Assembly (NCBI GenBank): GCA_029207755.1
Contig: JARCOQ010000006.1
Coordinates: forward strand, 5,186,846-5,250,845
DNA: 64,000 nt
Reading direction: 5' to 3'
Source: Chamaea fasciata
Taxonomy: Eukaryota; Chordata; Aves; Passeriformes; Sylviidae
The translations under genes and the position numbers were made by a program. The stretch's first letter is position 1; each line of letters begins with the position of its first letter. The notes below the pieces were generated by a model, which was given only the letters and a program-made list of their open reading frames with translations, made no database searches and was not told the DNA's origin. Positions 1 through 12,300 of this stretch are shown here, one piece after another.

Positions 1-157
1 TAACTAAGGGATACCAATACTAAATTAACTTTGGGAGAGGAGAAAAGTCCAAGAGATTTGCAGAAGTCCATTTAGTGTCTGAAGAATATTTTAGTGAACC
101 CCAGAGGACTGTCAGAAATATTTTTACTAAATTTTCTTTTTATACAGAGAATACACA

Positions 158-462
158 TGTAGCCCTGGTTTCATGCCTGAGATGTTTTGGTTTTCTGAAA
201 TTCTTTTCCCAGGGAATTTTTTGTAAACAAGAGATATGTTTTTGTAAACTGTATCTATGTTTTCATTCCTTTCCCTAGGAGGGACTTGTTCTTGATGTCC
301 CTCTGGTCTGACCAATGTGATTGAAGAGGTTTGTCTTTGTTTCACCAATCGAATTGGTCTGTGTAGAATAGTATAAAAGGGAGACACATCCGAAAAATAA
401 AGGAGTCATTTTCAGCCTCCCGAAGTTTGGAGTCTGTGTCGTTGTGGTGTAAAACAGTGTCA
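158..462 (+). mobile_element. Solo LTR of an endogenous retrovirus
   Basis: The element starts with TG and ends with CA, and is flanked on both sides by the same six bases, TACACA (152-157 and 463-468). A 6-bp duplication is typical of ERVK/alpharetrovirus-like integrations. Inside are CCAAT boxes (312, 345, and inverted at 353), a TATA box at 372-379 and an AATAAA at 396-401, in the order expected of U3-R-U5 read on the + strand. It is about 305 bp long. No gag, pol or env sequence adjoins it, so it is read as a solo LTR left by recombination. The terminal inverted repeats match only poorly beyond the first bases. I did not identify the family by name. Confidence 0.8.
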
Positions 463-468
463 TACACA

Positions 469-3400
469 CCTAATAACTGTTTGCTAAAAGAGAAAATGAG
501 TTTCCTCCAGAGCAATCAGAATGATCTGGCATTTAAAGGGAAGATGATTAGTAAGGATAGACATCTGGTAGATTGCTTTGAAAATTTCTTGTTGATTCCT
601 AAGTGTTACAGGTATTGAAAGATAGATCTTTGAAGTGGGGGAAGAAAATTTATATATCCAGTTAGAATGGCTTACATTAAAGACCTGAGTTAAATATTTG
701 TGCACAAAAGGAAGATGCAGGCAAAAGTTCTGGTTTCAGAACTAACTCCATTATTACAGTCTTGGGCTCACATGGCAAACAGGGCAGTTAATCCCAGACT
801 AATATGAAGTGCTACACCATTGCCTACTCACATGGCCATCAGCGCTTTGTTGGACTCAAACAGAAGAAAAAACCAAAGGCATAGAAGAATCTGTGTCTGG
901 TCACTATTACCTGAACAACAGAACGGCAGGAGAATAACCCCAGGCATAACCCAAGAGAGGCCAAGATGCAAAACCAGATACGAGCAGTAGGAACCTGAAG
1001 AACAGCAAGAAAGCATCCTTTAAAGACCAGGAGAATAAAATGAGGAAGACAAAATCCAAGAGAAGAGTTTATTCTCTGTTCAGCAAAAGGAGAAAGTGAA
1101 TCAAGTTGATGCCTTGCAAAGTGATACAGAACTAAGCATCTCTTTTATCTAGCAATGAAAATAAGGCAAGCTAGTGAGCAGAAGGCTCACACAACTAATA
1201 CCAGTGAACATATTTTAGGTAAAAACATTTAGCAGAAATTTACTTTGGTTACTGATACTTGTAGGTTTGTGATAGGTCCCTTTTCTATGTTTTGATCTGC
1301 CTGGAGCTCTCTTTTTACTCAGGGGTATCACTAGACCTACTACAGGAGATTGAAAGAAGAACCTACAACAACCACCATTGACAGTTAATGCTGAGAGCTC
1401 AGGGAAGATGTGACTTATGCCAGTCCTGAAAAAGGGTAAGTGCAGTGGCTGTGTTTAAAATGAGGAAGAGAACTGGAAAACAACACATAGGCCAATTTAC
1501 CATCCATCGCTGAGAATATTTTTGAAGCAATAATCCTACCAACATTTTGTAAGTGTTTGAAAAACAAGAACTGGAATTGCAAATAAGAGCTATTTGTCAA
1601 GAATCAAGCCAAACGAGTTTGGTATCCTTCTGTGACAGGGTAACAGGCCTTGCAGCTAAGGAAAGCCAAATTTAATCAATTTCAGGGCAATCTCTACTGC
1701 TGTGTCACAAGGCATTGTCAGAAACAAACTAAGGAAACCTCTCTGAGGCCAGCAAAAACTGGCCAGGTCACTGCTGAGAGTTAGCAGCAGGCCACTGTCT
1801 CCATGGGAAGATGTATCACTTCAGGACTGCAAAGACTCAGTTCAGGAGTTATTCAGCATTTCATTGGACAACTGGATAATGAATAAGCAAAGTGGTTATT
1901 TAAGGTGTAACATCAGCCTAGAGGTTATAAGCAATGCTAGGGGAGAGGACTAGAATTCTAAATCAGGCAGACTAGCTAGAAAAAAGGAGTCTAAAAACCA
2001 AATGAAATTTTATAAAAATGAGAATAAGGTGCTACACTTCATCAGGATTAATCAACAGCTCATGTTTGGAATGGGGAGTAGCCCATGAAGTGGCATGTCT
2101 ATGGTGAAGCTAGGGAGTCACAAGCTGAAATTGGTTTATAATATTCTGTCATTTCCCCCAACAATACAATTATACTGGGACATACAAAAAAGAAGTGCAA
2201 GAGCTTAGCCTGCCTTCAGCACAAGGCCTGAGCTGCAGTGCTGTGTCTGGTTTGGTCACTGCAGTACTAGGAACTGTCAGAGACACCAACAGCAGCACAA
2301 ATAACAACAGGTTTAAATGGCATCCAGGAGGCACAACCAAAGCCCTTGGAAAACATCTTAATAATGAGGATGGCACTGGGATGAATTTTCTGCAGAAGAC
2401 AAAGGAATATTTAGGTCTGCAGGTATAAATTAGACATCATTTGGGAATGGCATTGGGATAGTGGCCCTGCATAAAGACAAGGGAAGAACTGAGTGATTTC
2501 TTCTTGATACCTTTTCCTTCCTGTCTTTCCTAATTCTGTGATTAAGAATAATTTTTTTCCCCAGGCAGTCACTCCAGCTCTCTGTATTGTAATTCCACCA
2601 AAAACACAGATACCCCTGAGAGAAATTCATTGCATTTGTGCAGCATCTGAAATTCAGACTAGCAAAAGAAATTTTTTTTCTAGTTTAAGCAAGTTTGATG
2701 TCAGAACATTCCCCTTCTGGGATGGGTCACTGATAAGGCAATTCAGAGACATTTGGCTGTAGGGCAGTCAGCAGGGCCCACAGTTTCTTAATTTGCCTTT
2801 AAACAAGTAAACCACAATCTTGCCAATGAATTGAGAGGTGAGAGGCTGGTGCACTGTTTGACATTTTAGCCCATAAACAGAATAAATTTTATTGTCTTTT
2901 TTTCTGACAGCCATTTCAGGCCTGAGAAGGATTGAAAATAAAATCACCTTATACTTACCTTGCCCTCATGCTATGAGATAATGATTCACCTTTGCTTGAT
3001 GGCTCAGGATTTTCTTTAAACACTAAGTCAGAGGTTTGGTGAGGGGAAAAATCTCCCTCGTGAAATGACCAATTTGTTCTTGGCATCATTGCTTGACAAG
3101 TTCCATGTCTTACAGCTTCCTGGAAAACCCTTCAAGACTCTGACCACAAGCTGAACCTTGGTCAGACTGTAAGGCTTTGAGACACTGAAGCTGTCCCAAC
3201 GAAGTCCACATGACACTGCAAAACAGGGATGTGGCTGTAAACAGGGAATATGATAGAAATTTAGCCCTAAGATCCTGTAGTGTAGGAACAATTCAGCTCC
3301 AAGACGCCTCTTTCACCACAGTGTAAGGTGTGGGAAAGCACCCAGGCTTGATCAGTTCTCCAGAAATCAACCTAAGCCAAGTGTGACAAGAATCTTTAAA

Positions 3401-6400
3401 CACTTTCAAAAGCTTGGAAAGCTTTCAGCTATGCAGGAGGGGCTGAGTCAAGCTGTTGTGAAATGAAGGTCAGTTCAGACTTTTGGTTCCAAGAAAATGT
3501 AAGAACCACTGGCAAAACACCAGTTTTCCTAGTTTATTTATGAGGTTTGCACTGGACTGCTGGAAATCCAGCAGGCATCACTGTGCTGGACATTGGGTCA
3601 GTTTACAGCACAGGCAAGGGTTGTGTGCTGTTTGTGTGCTCTGAATGCCACTGGGGACAAAGCTGAGCTATTTGCCTTGCTACTGCCAATCTTATCCCTG
3701 TCTAGGAAGACACAGGCATGTCATTATTTACTTGCTTGACTTGTATGTAAAAATCCTTTCTTGTATTTATGTGTTTGGGAAGAAACTGTTGGCAGATATT
3801 TTAAGTGTTGGGATTTGGGCAGGTTATTCCATGGCTACCAAAACCCGAGTGACTAAAGACACAGGCAGTTCTCTGCACAGGCTGTCTGTGCTTACAGAAA
3901 GGGCAGGTGGGGAGATCTCATTCTAGTTTAGGAAAGCTATTAACTTCCAGGATGTGGTTCAACCTTCCATGTGTAAAATTGTATATAAAACAAATGTGCA
4001 ACATACCAGCTGTCAAAAGGCACTTAAACATTGTTCAGGTCCTGCTTCAGTGCAAGCCCAAATAATGCATTAGTTAAATTTAATGCTGTTGGATGAAACC
4101 AGACACGGTTCACAGGCTGGATGCTGTGTTACAGTGTATATATATAGTCCAGGGCGAATGCAAGAGCTGCTTAGGCAAGAAGCCTTGTGTAACAAATTTA
4201 GTGCAGGGAAGAAGTTCTGCTCTTTAACCGAGGAAAAAAAAATTAGCCCACAATGCCCAGAACTTTAAGAGACGAGTTTTAGCACTGCAGGTGGCCTCCA
4301 TGAAAGGCTGGACTTTAAGCATCACAAACATTGGTAACTCTGGGCTTTGTCCTGAAGTTTGTGTCTCTTCCTAGACTCCAATTAAACTGAAGTTGCCAGG
4401 TGAAACTGCATGGTCATCTTTATAGGTTGCAGTCAAAAGATTAAAGATACTACCTCACTAAACCTGTGGACTTTAAAGCCTGTTGGGATTTTTGCAAAGG
4501 AAGATGCTAAGTTTCATCTGCAGAAGCCACACAAAAACAACAGATTTTGTCAGCATTGGTTGCCTAAATTAACTTAACAAAAGTTTGTGCAGATTTAGTA
4601 TTAAAAGGTACTTTCTCTTAGCAGATCTGTCCATTAATTTGGACAAGATGAAACTCTCCTATAAAGAAAAGCTCCTACGCTTTCTATTTTGTAGAAAACT
4701 CCCATAGATGAATATCCTTATACACATCAAAATGTCATGTTATAAACACTTTTAGCACTTAAAGCTAAATAGAAGTTGTGTTTTTCTCTAGCAATTCACA
4801 CGGGTCTCTAACTGCACAAAAATCCCAGTGATGGGACTCCATTTTTCTCTCTGTGTTGCCAACTTTTTCTACCTATGTTGCTTTTACATAGCCAAATACT
4901 TTATGGACTTTAGGAATAAAATAAAAGAATTGGGTAAAAATAAAGTTTTAAAAGAAAAGCATCAATTCTTAGAAAACATCTAACAATTAGATGTAGGTTT
5001 GAGCTGACACTACCATTCTGTTTTCCTGAGCATGAACATTAAGTGCAGCTATTAGTGCATACACAGAGAATATTCAGATCCCCCCACATCTAAACAAGAA
5101 ATTGAATAATTGAACAATAACCTTTGTTCTCCCTTGAAATCTGCATCCTATTCTGTGGAAGGGTCTAACTTGCATCACCAGTCAGCAATCTTTCCAGCTG
5201 ATTTGGACTCTCAAAGATAAGTGAAGATATGAAGAATTATGGGAGGGTTGCCAGTCCTGCCCCATTTTCTCTTGACAAAGACAACAATCTATAGCTTTGT
5301 CACTTAAATTACCAGAAAAGTGTGGTGTCACTTACTTTGATTTAAACAGCAAAAGGTGCCCAAGGCTAATGAAGACAAGCTGATGTGTTAGCACATTTTC
5401 AGAAAGTTCAGGGTTCAGAGCAGGAATCAAATGATGACAGCCCTGGCAGTGAGGAAGAAAAAGTGTAGGCAGATCAATGTAAAAATAGAATATCTGCAGA
5501 TATTTGCATTTCCTTTCTCACGGCATCCATGCCTGGAACTCTTCTTCTCATACTTTAATTCACTTTTTAAACTTCAGATGTTTAGAGGTCTTGAAAATAT
5601 AATCACTGCCACTTCCCAACTCTACAAAGTCACAGCTGGAGCAGCAAGATGGAGTTGGAAGGTTAAGGAATATCTACATGGAGATTAAACTGCAAACCCA
5701 TATAAATGAATAGCATGCTTGAAACTGGAGAAACAGGCCAAAATATTTTACATTGTGATTTTTATTTAATAAGTTGAGAATACCTAAAAGTGTGATGGCC
5801 ACCGGACAGTGCAATTGACATGATAATTCCTCTGCCCCAGACAGATTTCAGTGCAGTCACAAAGCAAGAAGCACCATGTAATGCAGAACAGGGAATAAAA
5901 CAGGACAAGGTGGACAGTGAGAAAGATGCATGGGTGTTCTGATGACCCCATTATATTTGTGTGTAACAACAGTTTGAATTTAACAGGAACGTTTGGATTT
6001 TGAGAAGGAAAAAATACACATCTTGAAGAAGGCACAGCAGCAGATTTCCAACACCTGGATCACATGGCAGGTCAAGAGCATCATCCTCATGTTTGCTCTG
6101 GCCCTGCCTCCAGCAGGTTTTGTTCAGTGCATCCCACTGCTTGTTTGCAAAGGGGCAGCAAACAGCCATTCTCTGGTCAGTTACGGTTTCATAAGCTTCT
6201 GGCATTCTCTTCAGCCATCTCTTGACTAGACTGAAGGTTCCCAGTCTGTACATTGCTTCTGTTTATCCTAGCTCCTTTGTCAGCACTTTACATGGTTCTG
6301 CTGTATTCTTGTTTTCTGTGAAAATGGTCTTGAGTCTTGTCACTCTGTCATACTAAACCTGATTTTACATATTCAAATTCTTCAAAAGTTTCTTTTCACT

Positions 6401-9245
6401 TGCCCAGAACAGATATTCTAGATGCTGGGTGCAATTCCCACACCTCCCTGCCAGTCCTTTTTCAGAACTGGTGGTATATTAGCTGCTCTCCTGTCATTTG
6501 GATGGTTTTAAACAATAATACAGAACAGTAACTGAATGAAAAGAGAATAGGTAAGGTGGACTTTTAAAGAGCATGCAAAAATCTCCACTAGGAAAATCCT
6601 CCTCCTACTGGGCTTCCACAGACTGAAAGGAATCTTAAATTTTTGAGATTCTGAGGAAGAGAATGAGTAAGTTATTCCCCTTTCACCATCTATACCCCTC
6701 CTGACTGCTTTTTTCTTGGTTCATGAGCCCAATTCTGTCCCATGTTTCACTTCCCCAGTTCCAACAAAGTGAATCATAAAGCAGAGGTGAAGCAAAATGA
6801 CTGAAGGAATTCCAAATGGTCAGATTTTCTTTTGTTCAAGCCAGCGTCTGTGGAATCACCAAGGGAAAAACTCATGAAGACCTGTAGGTGTTTCCATCTG
6901 GCAAACATAGCTGGGTTCCTGTGGACACCTGTAACAAGCCAGTGAGATTACACCAGCCTGGGGGACAGTCCACAGAATAATTCAGCTTCAGGAGCAGAGC
7001 TTTCATCTGAAAATGAGCTGTTCTGGGACTTCCTCCAAGTTCTGCAATAGGAATGTCCATTTTTAGGTAAAAAGAGGTCTGTTCACACAATGTCTTCCCT
7101 GGACAGGTGAATTCCTCTTCCCTGGGAACGAGATGCTGATGTTGCTCACTCCTTTGTCACTCACTCCATGGTAAATTGGTGCATCACCTATTGCTCTGGC
7201 AGTGCTTCCAGCTGGACTAAAGGGGCTGCTGACCTGAGGAGTATCAGCCCCCACCACCCACACCTGCAGTGACCACAGTGTCACCAGATTGAAGGGCCTG
7301 GAGTGCACTGAGAAATCCCTGGGACTACAGGGAGGGCAATGCCAGAATGGAAGGGGGAATGGAAGTTGAAATGGAGAAGAGAGAGAAAACAGGTTCAGAG
7401 CAAACAGGGGAACAAAGCCAAGCTAGAACAAGATGGGGACAAGCCAAGTGCAGCAAAAGCCAAGGAGCTCTGAGAAGGCATTGTACTGCAGCCAGGACCA
7501 GCTGCAGCCCTCCAAAGGAGGCTTTGCTCCCAGAAATCCTGAGAGTGCTCTGCCATGGATAAGGACTGCTGCCCCTTGCCACTCTCTTGGAGGGGAGCTG
7601 CAGGTGAGGCTTGCACTGACTGACTTTGCCAAGCAGCCCAAAATGAGCAGTGCCAGTGCTCCCATGCTGTGTGAATGGACTTAGTGAGAAACACACAGCA
7701 CAGCTGCTCCTTGAGGGAATTTGGAAAAATAACATCAGAACCCTCTCTCCCATTCACGCTGGGCTAGATGCTGGCCTGTGTCCTGGTCACACACAGACGG
7801 GCATGCTGCATTTCTCAGTTTACAGGGATTGGTTTTCCCAGCTCTGGACAGGTTTGGGAAGCCACTCAGGCTCCCTATGGTGTTCCCCTGCTCCCCAGCT
7901 GTTGTTACCATACCTACAACTGCAGTGGCAGAGCAGTAGTTGTGTTTCCTCTCTCATCCACTTCCAGCAAAGTCACACCAATTTATTTACAGAAGCAAGG
8001 CCACAGGCAGGAACTTTATTCCAAATTCAGCTGAAGAGATTTTTACCTTCAGATGTCCCATCCACTTCCCAAGGCAGGTCTCAATGTTGGAATCATTTGA
8101 GACAGCTCTAAATCACAGCAGTCAAGCTCCAAGCACCTACTCAAAGTGCTCAGCCTATTTCGGACTTGTGAGTGGACACGTATCTTACAATAAAGGGGGA
8201 GAGGTGAGGATGAAACCATCTCAGCTTTCAGGTACAAAGGTCTTTCTTCATGCCTGAAACAAAAGGAACAGTTTTCAAAGGCAACTGTGAGGGAAAACCA
8301 AAGCATTTGGAGTTTGGTCCATCACAGGATGGACCAAATATGTGTGACCTAATCACTGTGGTTCACTTGAAGCAAAATAAGGCACAGTCTCACAAAGAAA
8401 CTTCTTGGCACTGCACGGAGCTGTCCTACAGTGTGATGTTGAGCAGCTGCTGGCGGCAGCATTTGGTACAGCAGGAACTGGCTGCCTAGTCCTACTCTGA
8501 TTCTCCTTTTTACTCTATCCATTTGACCTGCTGAAATAAAGCTACTCAGAAATTCACTAGGTTAAGAATGGGGTGCCCAGGGAAGGAGGGGAAGAAACCA
8601 AACATTTTGATTTAGAACATTTTGGTTAAAGAAAATAATACTCTTCTGCAAGATAACAGAAAATTCAGCACTGAGACATAAGCTGCTTTGGTCCAACAAC
8701 AGCAGATGTGTAACTCCTCATGACACACACCCCATTACAGCTGACAGAACTACAACATGCCTGAAGATGGTCACAGCACAGACAACAAACAGAAAGGACT
8801 TCATCATCTTTAATACACTGGCAAAGCCTACAGAGACCACAATGTCATGTCTCAATGCAACTGGGTAAGTTGCCACAGACATATGTTCATATTAGAGACA
8901 AAAAACAGCTGTACATATCTCTAGGGCACTGTTCTCCAAAATTATCCTGGGGGTTACACTTGGCAAATTCTGATTTTAAAATCAAAGCAGGTACATTTTC
9001 TCCCCCATCCTTTATCAAGAAACAGATTTACTGAATTGAGCTTTTACTGGCAATCCAGCAGATGGGAAAAGAGGGTACTTTTTAAAAAAGATACAGAACA
9101 GACAAATACATCAGACACAGGCTCCCAATCTCATCAGTACATTGGGGCATACATGCTTGCAACATGAACTCCATAAAGCTGTATTTTATACAGCTGCATT
9201 TTAAAAACCGCAGGACCGGTGACTCTCCTCAGGTGTCTCCAGGAT
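469..9245. other. Non-coding stretch, no gene recognised
   Basis: No reading frame here resembles a known protein. The part from about 7.0 to 8.3 kb is richer in G+C and has fairly long open frames on both strands (up to 153 codons), but none has recognisable family features. The right part must include the NICOL1 3' untranslated region on the - strand; an ATTAAA on that strand (8809-8814) is one possible poly(A) signal. NAT8L, which lies next to NICOL1 in mammals, was looked for and not seen. Confidence 0.6.
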
Positions 9246-9317
9246 TCAGTTCAGTAGATTGGCAGCTACACAGTCACACAGATTTCTCTTTTCCACCTGA
9301 AGAAGCAGAGTTTCTGT
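9246..9317 (-). CDS. NICOL1: NICOL1 coding exon 3 (CDC motif and stop)
   Basis: The exon is 72 bases long and encodes residues 72-94, beginning TETLLLQVEKRNLCDC and ending at TGA (9246-9248). The acceptor ends CTTATAG on the - strand. A 16-base poly(A) run on the + strand (9344-9359) reads as a poly(T) tract upstream of this acceptor. The CDC motif pairs with the CVDC motif of exon 2. The last residues (VAANLLN) differ from the human tail, which is plausible for a fast-changing C-terminus. Confidence 0.93.
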   Translation of the reverse strand, partial: TETLLLQVEKRNLCDCVAANLLN

Positions 9318-12300
9318 CTATAAGAGGGAGGAACAACATCATTAAAAAAAAAAAAAAAAGTGTCAGCATTGTAAAACTAATTAACTCCCAAAGAAAAATC
9401 TATTTTTTTTTTATTCCACAATTTGGAACTAGTAGTATGAGGTGAATTTTGGGGTAAAAATCAGAATTACTGTTTACTGCTCTGCAAAATGATTTCGCTT
9501 TTGTGGGATTAATTGGCAAACCAACATAGCACTACTTACCTCCTGTGACATGGAGAAAGTTATTTTTCTTACCATCTTATTTCAACAGCACAAACTGGAG
9601 CATAAGCTCAGAAGTTCATTAGAGGCTTAACCCCCCACCCCTCCCAAATCATGTCAGAAATTTTATTTTACTTAAAAACAGACTCAGAATTTAAATTTAG
9701 ACTATTACAGCCTGAACCCACTTTCAGCGAAGCAATTCACTTCTTTAACTTTACCTGTTTCACTAATATGAAAATTCAGTAGTTACTGAATGTATGCTTT
9801 GGAGCCTAAAACAGATGACAGGTGCTGAGCTGGCATGGAGCCATCACAATTCAAACACGTGATGGGATTCTGGCTTCTCTAAGGAAAAGGGTCCCAAGCT
9901 GGTGAAAGCAGAGGTCTCTGGGTTGAACAGAGCTTCATCAGTATCAGGAGATCTCTGTTGCCCACAGATCCCTGTTTCTGAAGCAATGAGGGTGGATTGG
10001 GAACTTCTGAGAGCTGGAGCTGGGCATGATCAGAAAGGCCTGCACCCTTTTGATGCCTTAGGTTAAGCTTTCATGCTTTTCAGATTCTGTGCTGCTGAGG
10101 GGTGTAGTTCTGAGCCTCATATTAAGTGTCAGTCAGGTCTCTTCACAGGTAGACAAAACAAATCCTTTCCTGCTGGAGACCAAGGACAATGGGTAAAAGT
10201 TTTCAGGACCAAAAGCATAAACAACAGTGGACTGAAGAGAGAAAACAAGAAGGATGGGACTTCATAATCTGAAAATGTAGTTGGACAATTAAACCCCAAT
10301 ATGGAAATGGGCCAAAACTTATAAAAGTGTAAAACCTCATGACTGGTCATCCATTTTGTGACCATTTTGGGTCCAGCCTGAGTGTAGCCCTGGCTAGGCT
10401 CTTGCACTGCCCAAGGTGTATCCTTTAATGCCTTTTAATAAATATCTACTTTATTCTCTTAGCTCTGCCTAGTCTCTGTTCCAGGTCAGCCTTCCCAAGC
10501 CATTCCTCCCAGCCTACCTGTGTGAGAAAGGGTTGAGGACCAGGGAGGGGACCGCAGGGCTACATAAGGAAATTCAGGAATCCTTCCTCTCTAGCACACA
10601 CACACACACACACACACTTGGATTTTCCTGGCTGTCTGGAACACTTCTTGCTTCAGTAGATGCTTGATGCAGCAGAGATGTTTGACATCAACATCATATC
10701 TTCATCTCAATTTGTCTATCATGAGCTGAAACTGTACCTGAAAATCAGCCTGATCCAGGAGAGAACTCCCCCCTATTCATGGGACACAGTAGCTGTGGGG
10801 AATCCAGCCACCAAATTAATCCCTACTGGTGCAACCAGCTACACATAAAAAAAGGCATTCTGAAGACTACCAGCTCTAAATGCCAATCAAACCCATCCTT
10901 AATCTGCCTGACTTGTGATTTTTGTATGAGATGGAGTTGCCGTGGGATTAAAGGCTGTGTTTTAAAAGTTGTCTTATCCAGTGACCCACATCAGCTAAAG
11001 GCACTTAAGGCAGAGCTGGGCTGAAGCACCCTGCTCTCCACTTGCCTTCTTAGTGCAGGAAAAGCCATCTGCTGCTCAGGCTTTTTTTCCCCAGATGATA
11101 AATCTCAAGAAAAACCATAGCCCTGTGGTTTTATATTAAATCAGGTATCACTTTTGATTGTTTCAGCAGCTCTGCAAAACTGAAAAGATCTGACAAGGCT
11201 TAGTTAATCACTGAAAGGCCACTCAATCACCACCTTCTCACCACCTCACTGACATCATTTGCAATGGTTTGAATAAGGGAGGTTGACAGCATGCCAACAT
11301 CTTTAGATCTGAGCCCCAAGGCTGCTTACCATCTTATATGTCTTTAATAACATTTTCAAGCCTTTCTCTTTATTTTCAGGGACACATCTAGCTTACTGTG
11401 CTTTAAACATTCTAGATAACCACTGACAGTTTATAAAGCAATAAAAAACAAAATGAATGCCAGTAAATAGAGCTTTGCTGACTGTTCTTTGAGCATGATT
11501 GCAAAACTATTTTCACATAGATTTGTTATTACTGCCTGGTAGGTTAAAACCTGTTTTTAAAAAAAGAAAACCAAACCAAAACCAGCAACACCTAACCAAC
11601 CAAAACTAGGGGGAAAAAACCCCCAAAACTACAAACCCAAACAAAAACCATGAAAAGAAAAAAGAGATTTTGAACTTACAAAAAAAGATGTTAAGTTCCA
11701 GCTAAAAATGCAGTTACTGATCTCTTTAAAGTTGTAATGCAATGTCCACTGGTTAACTCTGAAAAATGGGCTGGAGTTCTGAAAACAAGTGCAGACTTAG
11801 AGTGAACTGTGGACTGAACTGTGGACTGAACAGCAGACTGGATTTCTTTTCCAAGATTTGTTTTATAGTTGACTCCCTGCTGGGCTCTGTCTTGAGGGGC
11901 TTTTAGATGCCCCAGGGAGCTGGCTGTGAACTGGCTCAGTGGTTGTGGTGGGAGCAGCTCCCTCCCAGCAGCACAAGACCCCTCTCCCCAGTTTATGACC
12001 ACATATGGCACTTTGGCTGACTGATGAACCGCAGATATCCCCAGAAAATACTGCCCAGGGTTAGCTCTCACTGCCAGAAAAACTACTCCAGCCTGCTCTG
12101 AGAGCCAGCAGCAACTAAAAACAGTACAGAGAGGGTAAACAATCTGATAGGTGTAGAAATCAGCCCATCAGAAGTGGTCTGTGACCCTTCTCATGTAGCC
12201 AGCCTGACAATTAGTGAGGGATCATCACACCAGTGTAGGCTACAAACACAGTTGGAAAAGGAAGGAGATCCAGTCTATAGCCTTCATAAAAGGGTCTGTG

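Noticed and set aside
7325..8111. Long open frames on both strands (142 codons on -, 153 on +)
   Set aside because: They overlap each other, have no family motif and sit in locally GC-richer sequence where stops are rarer by chance.
469..9245. NAT8L expected left of NICOL1 by mammalian gene order
   Set aside because: No acetyltransferase-like exon could be found on either strand; the gene may lie outside the window.
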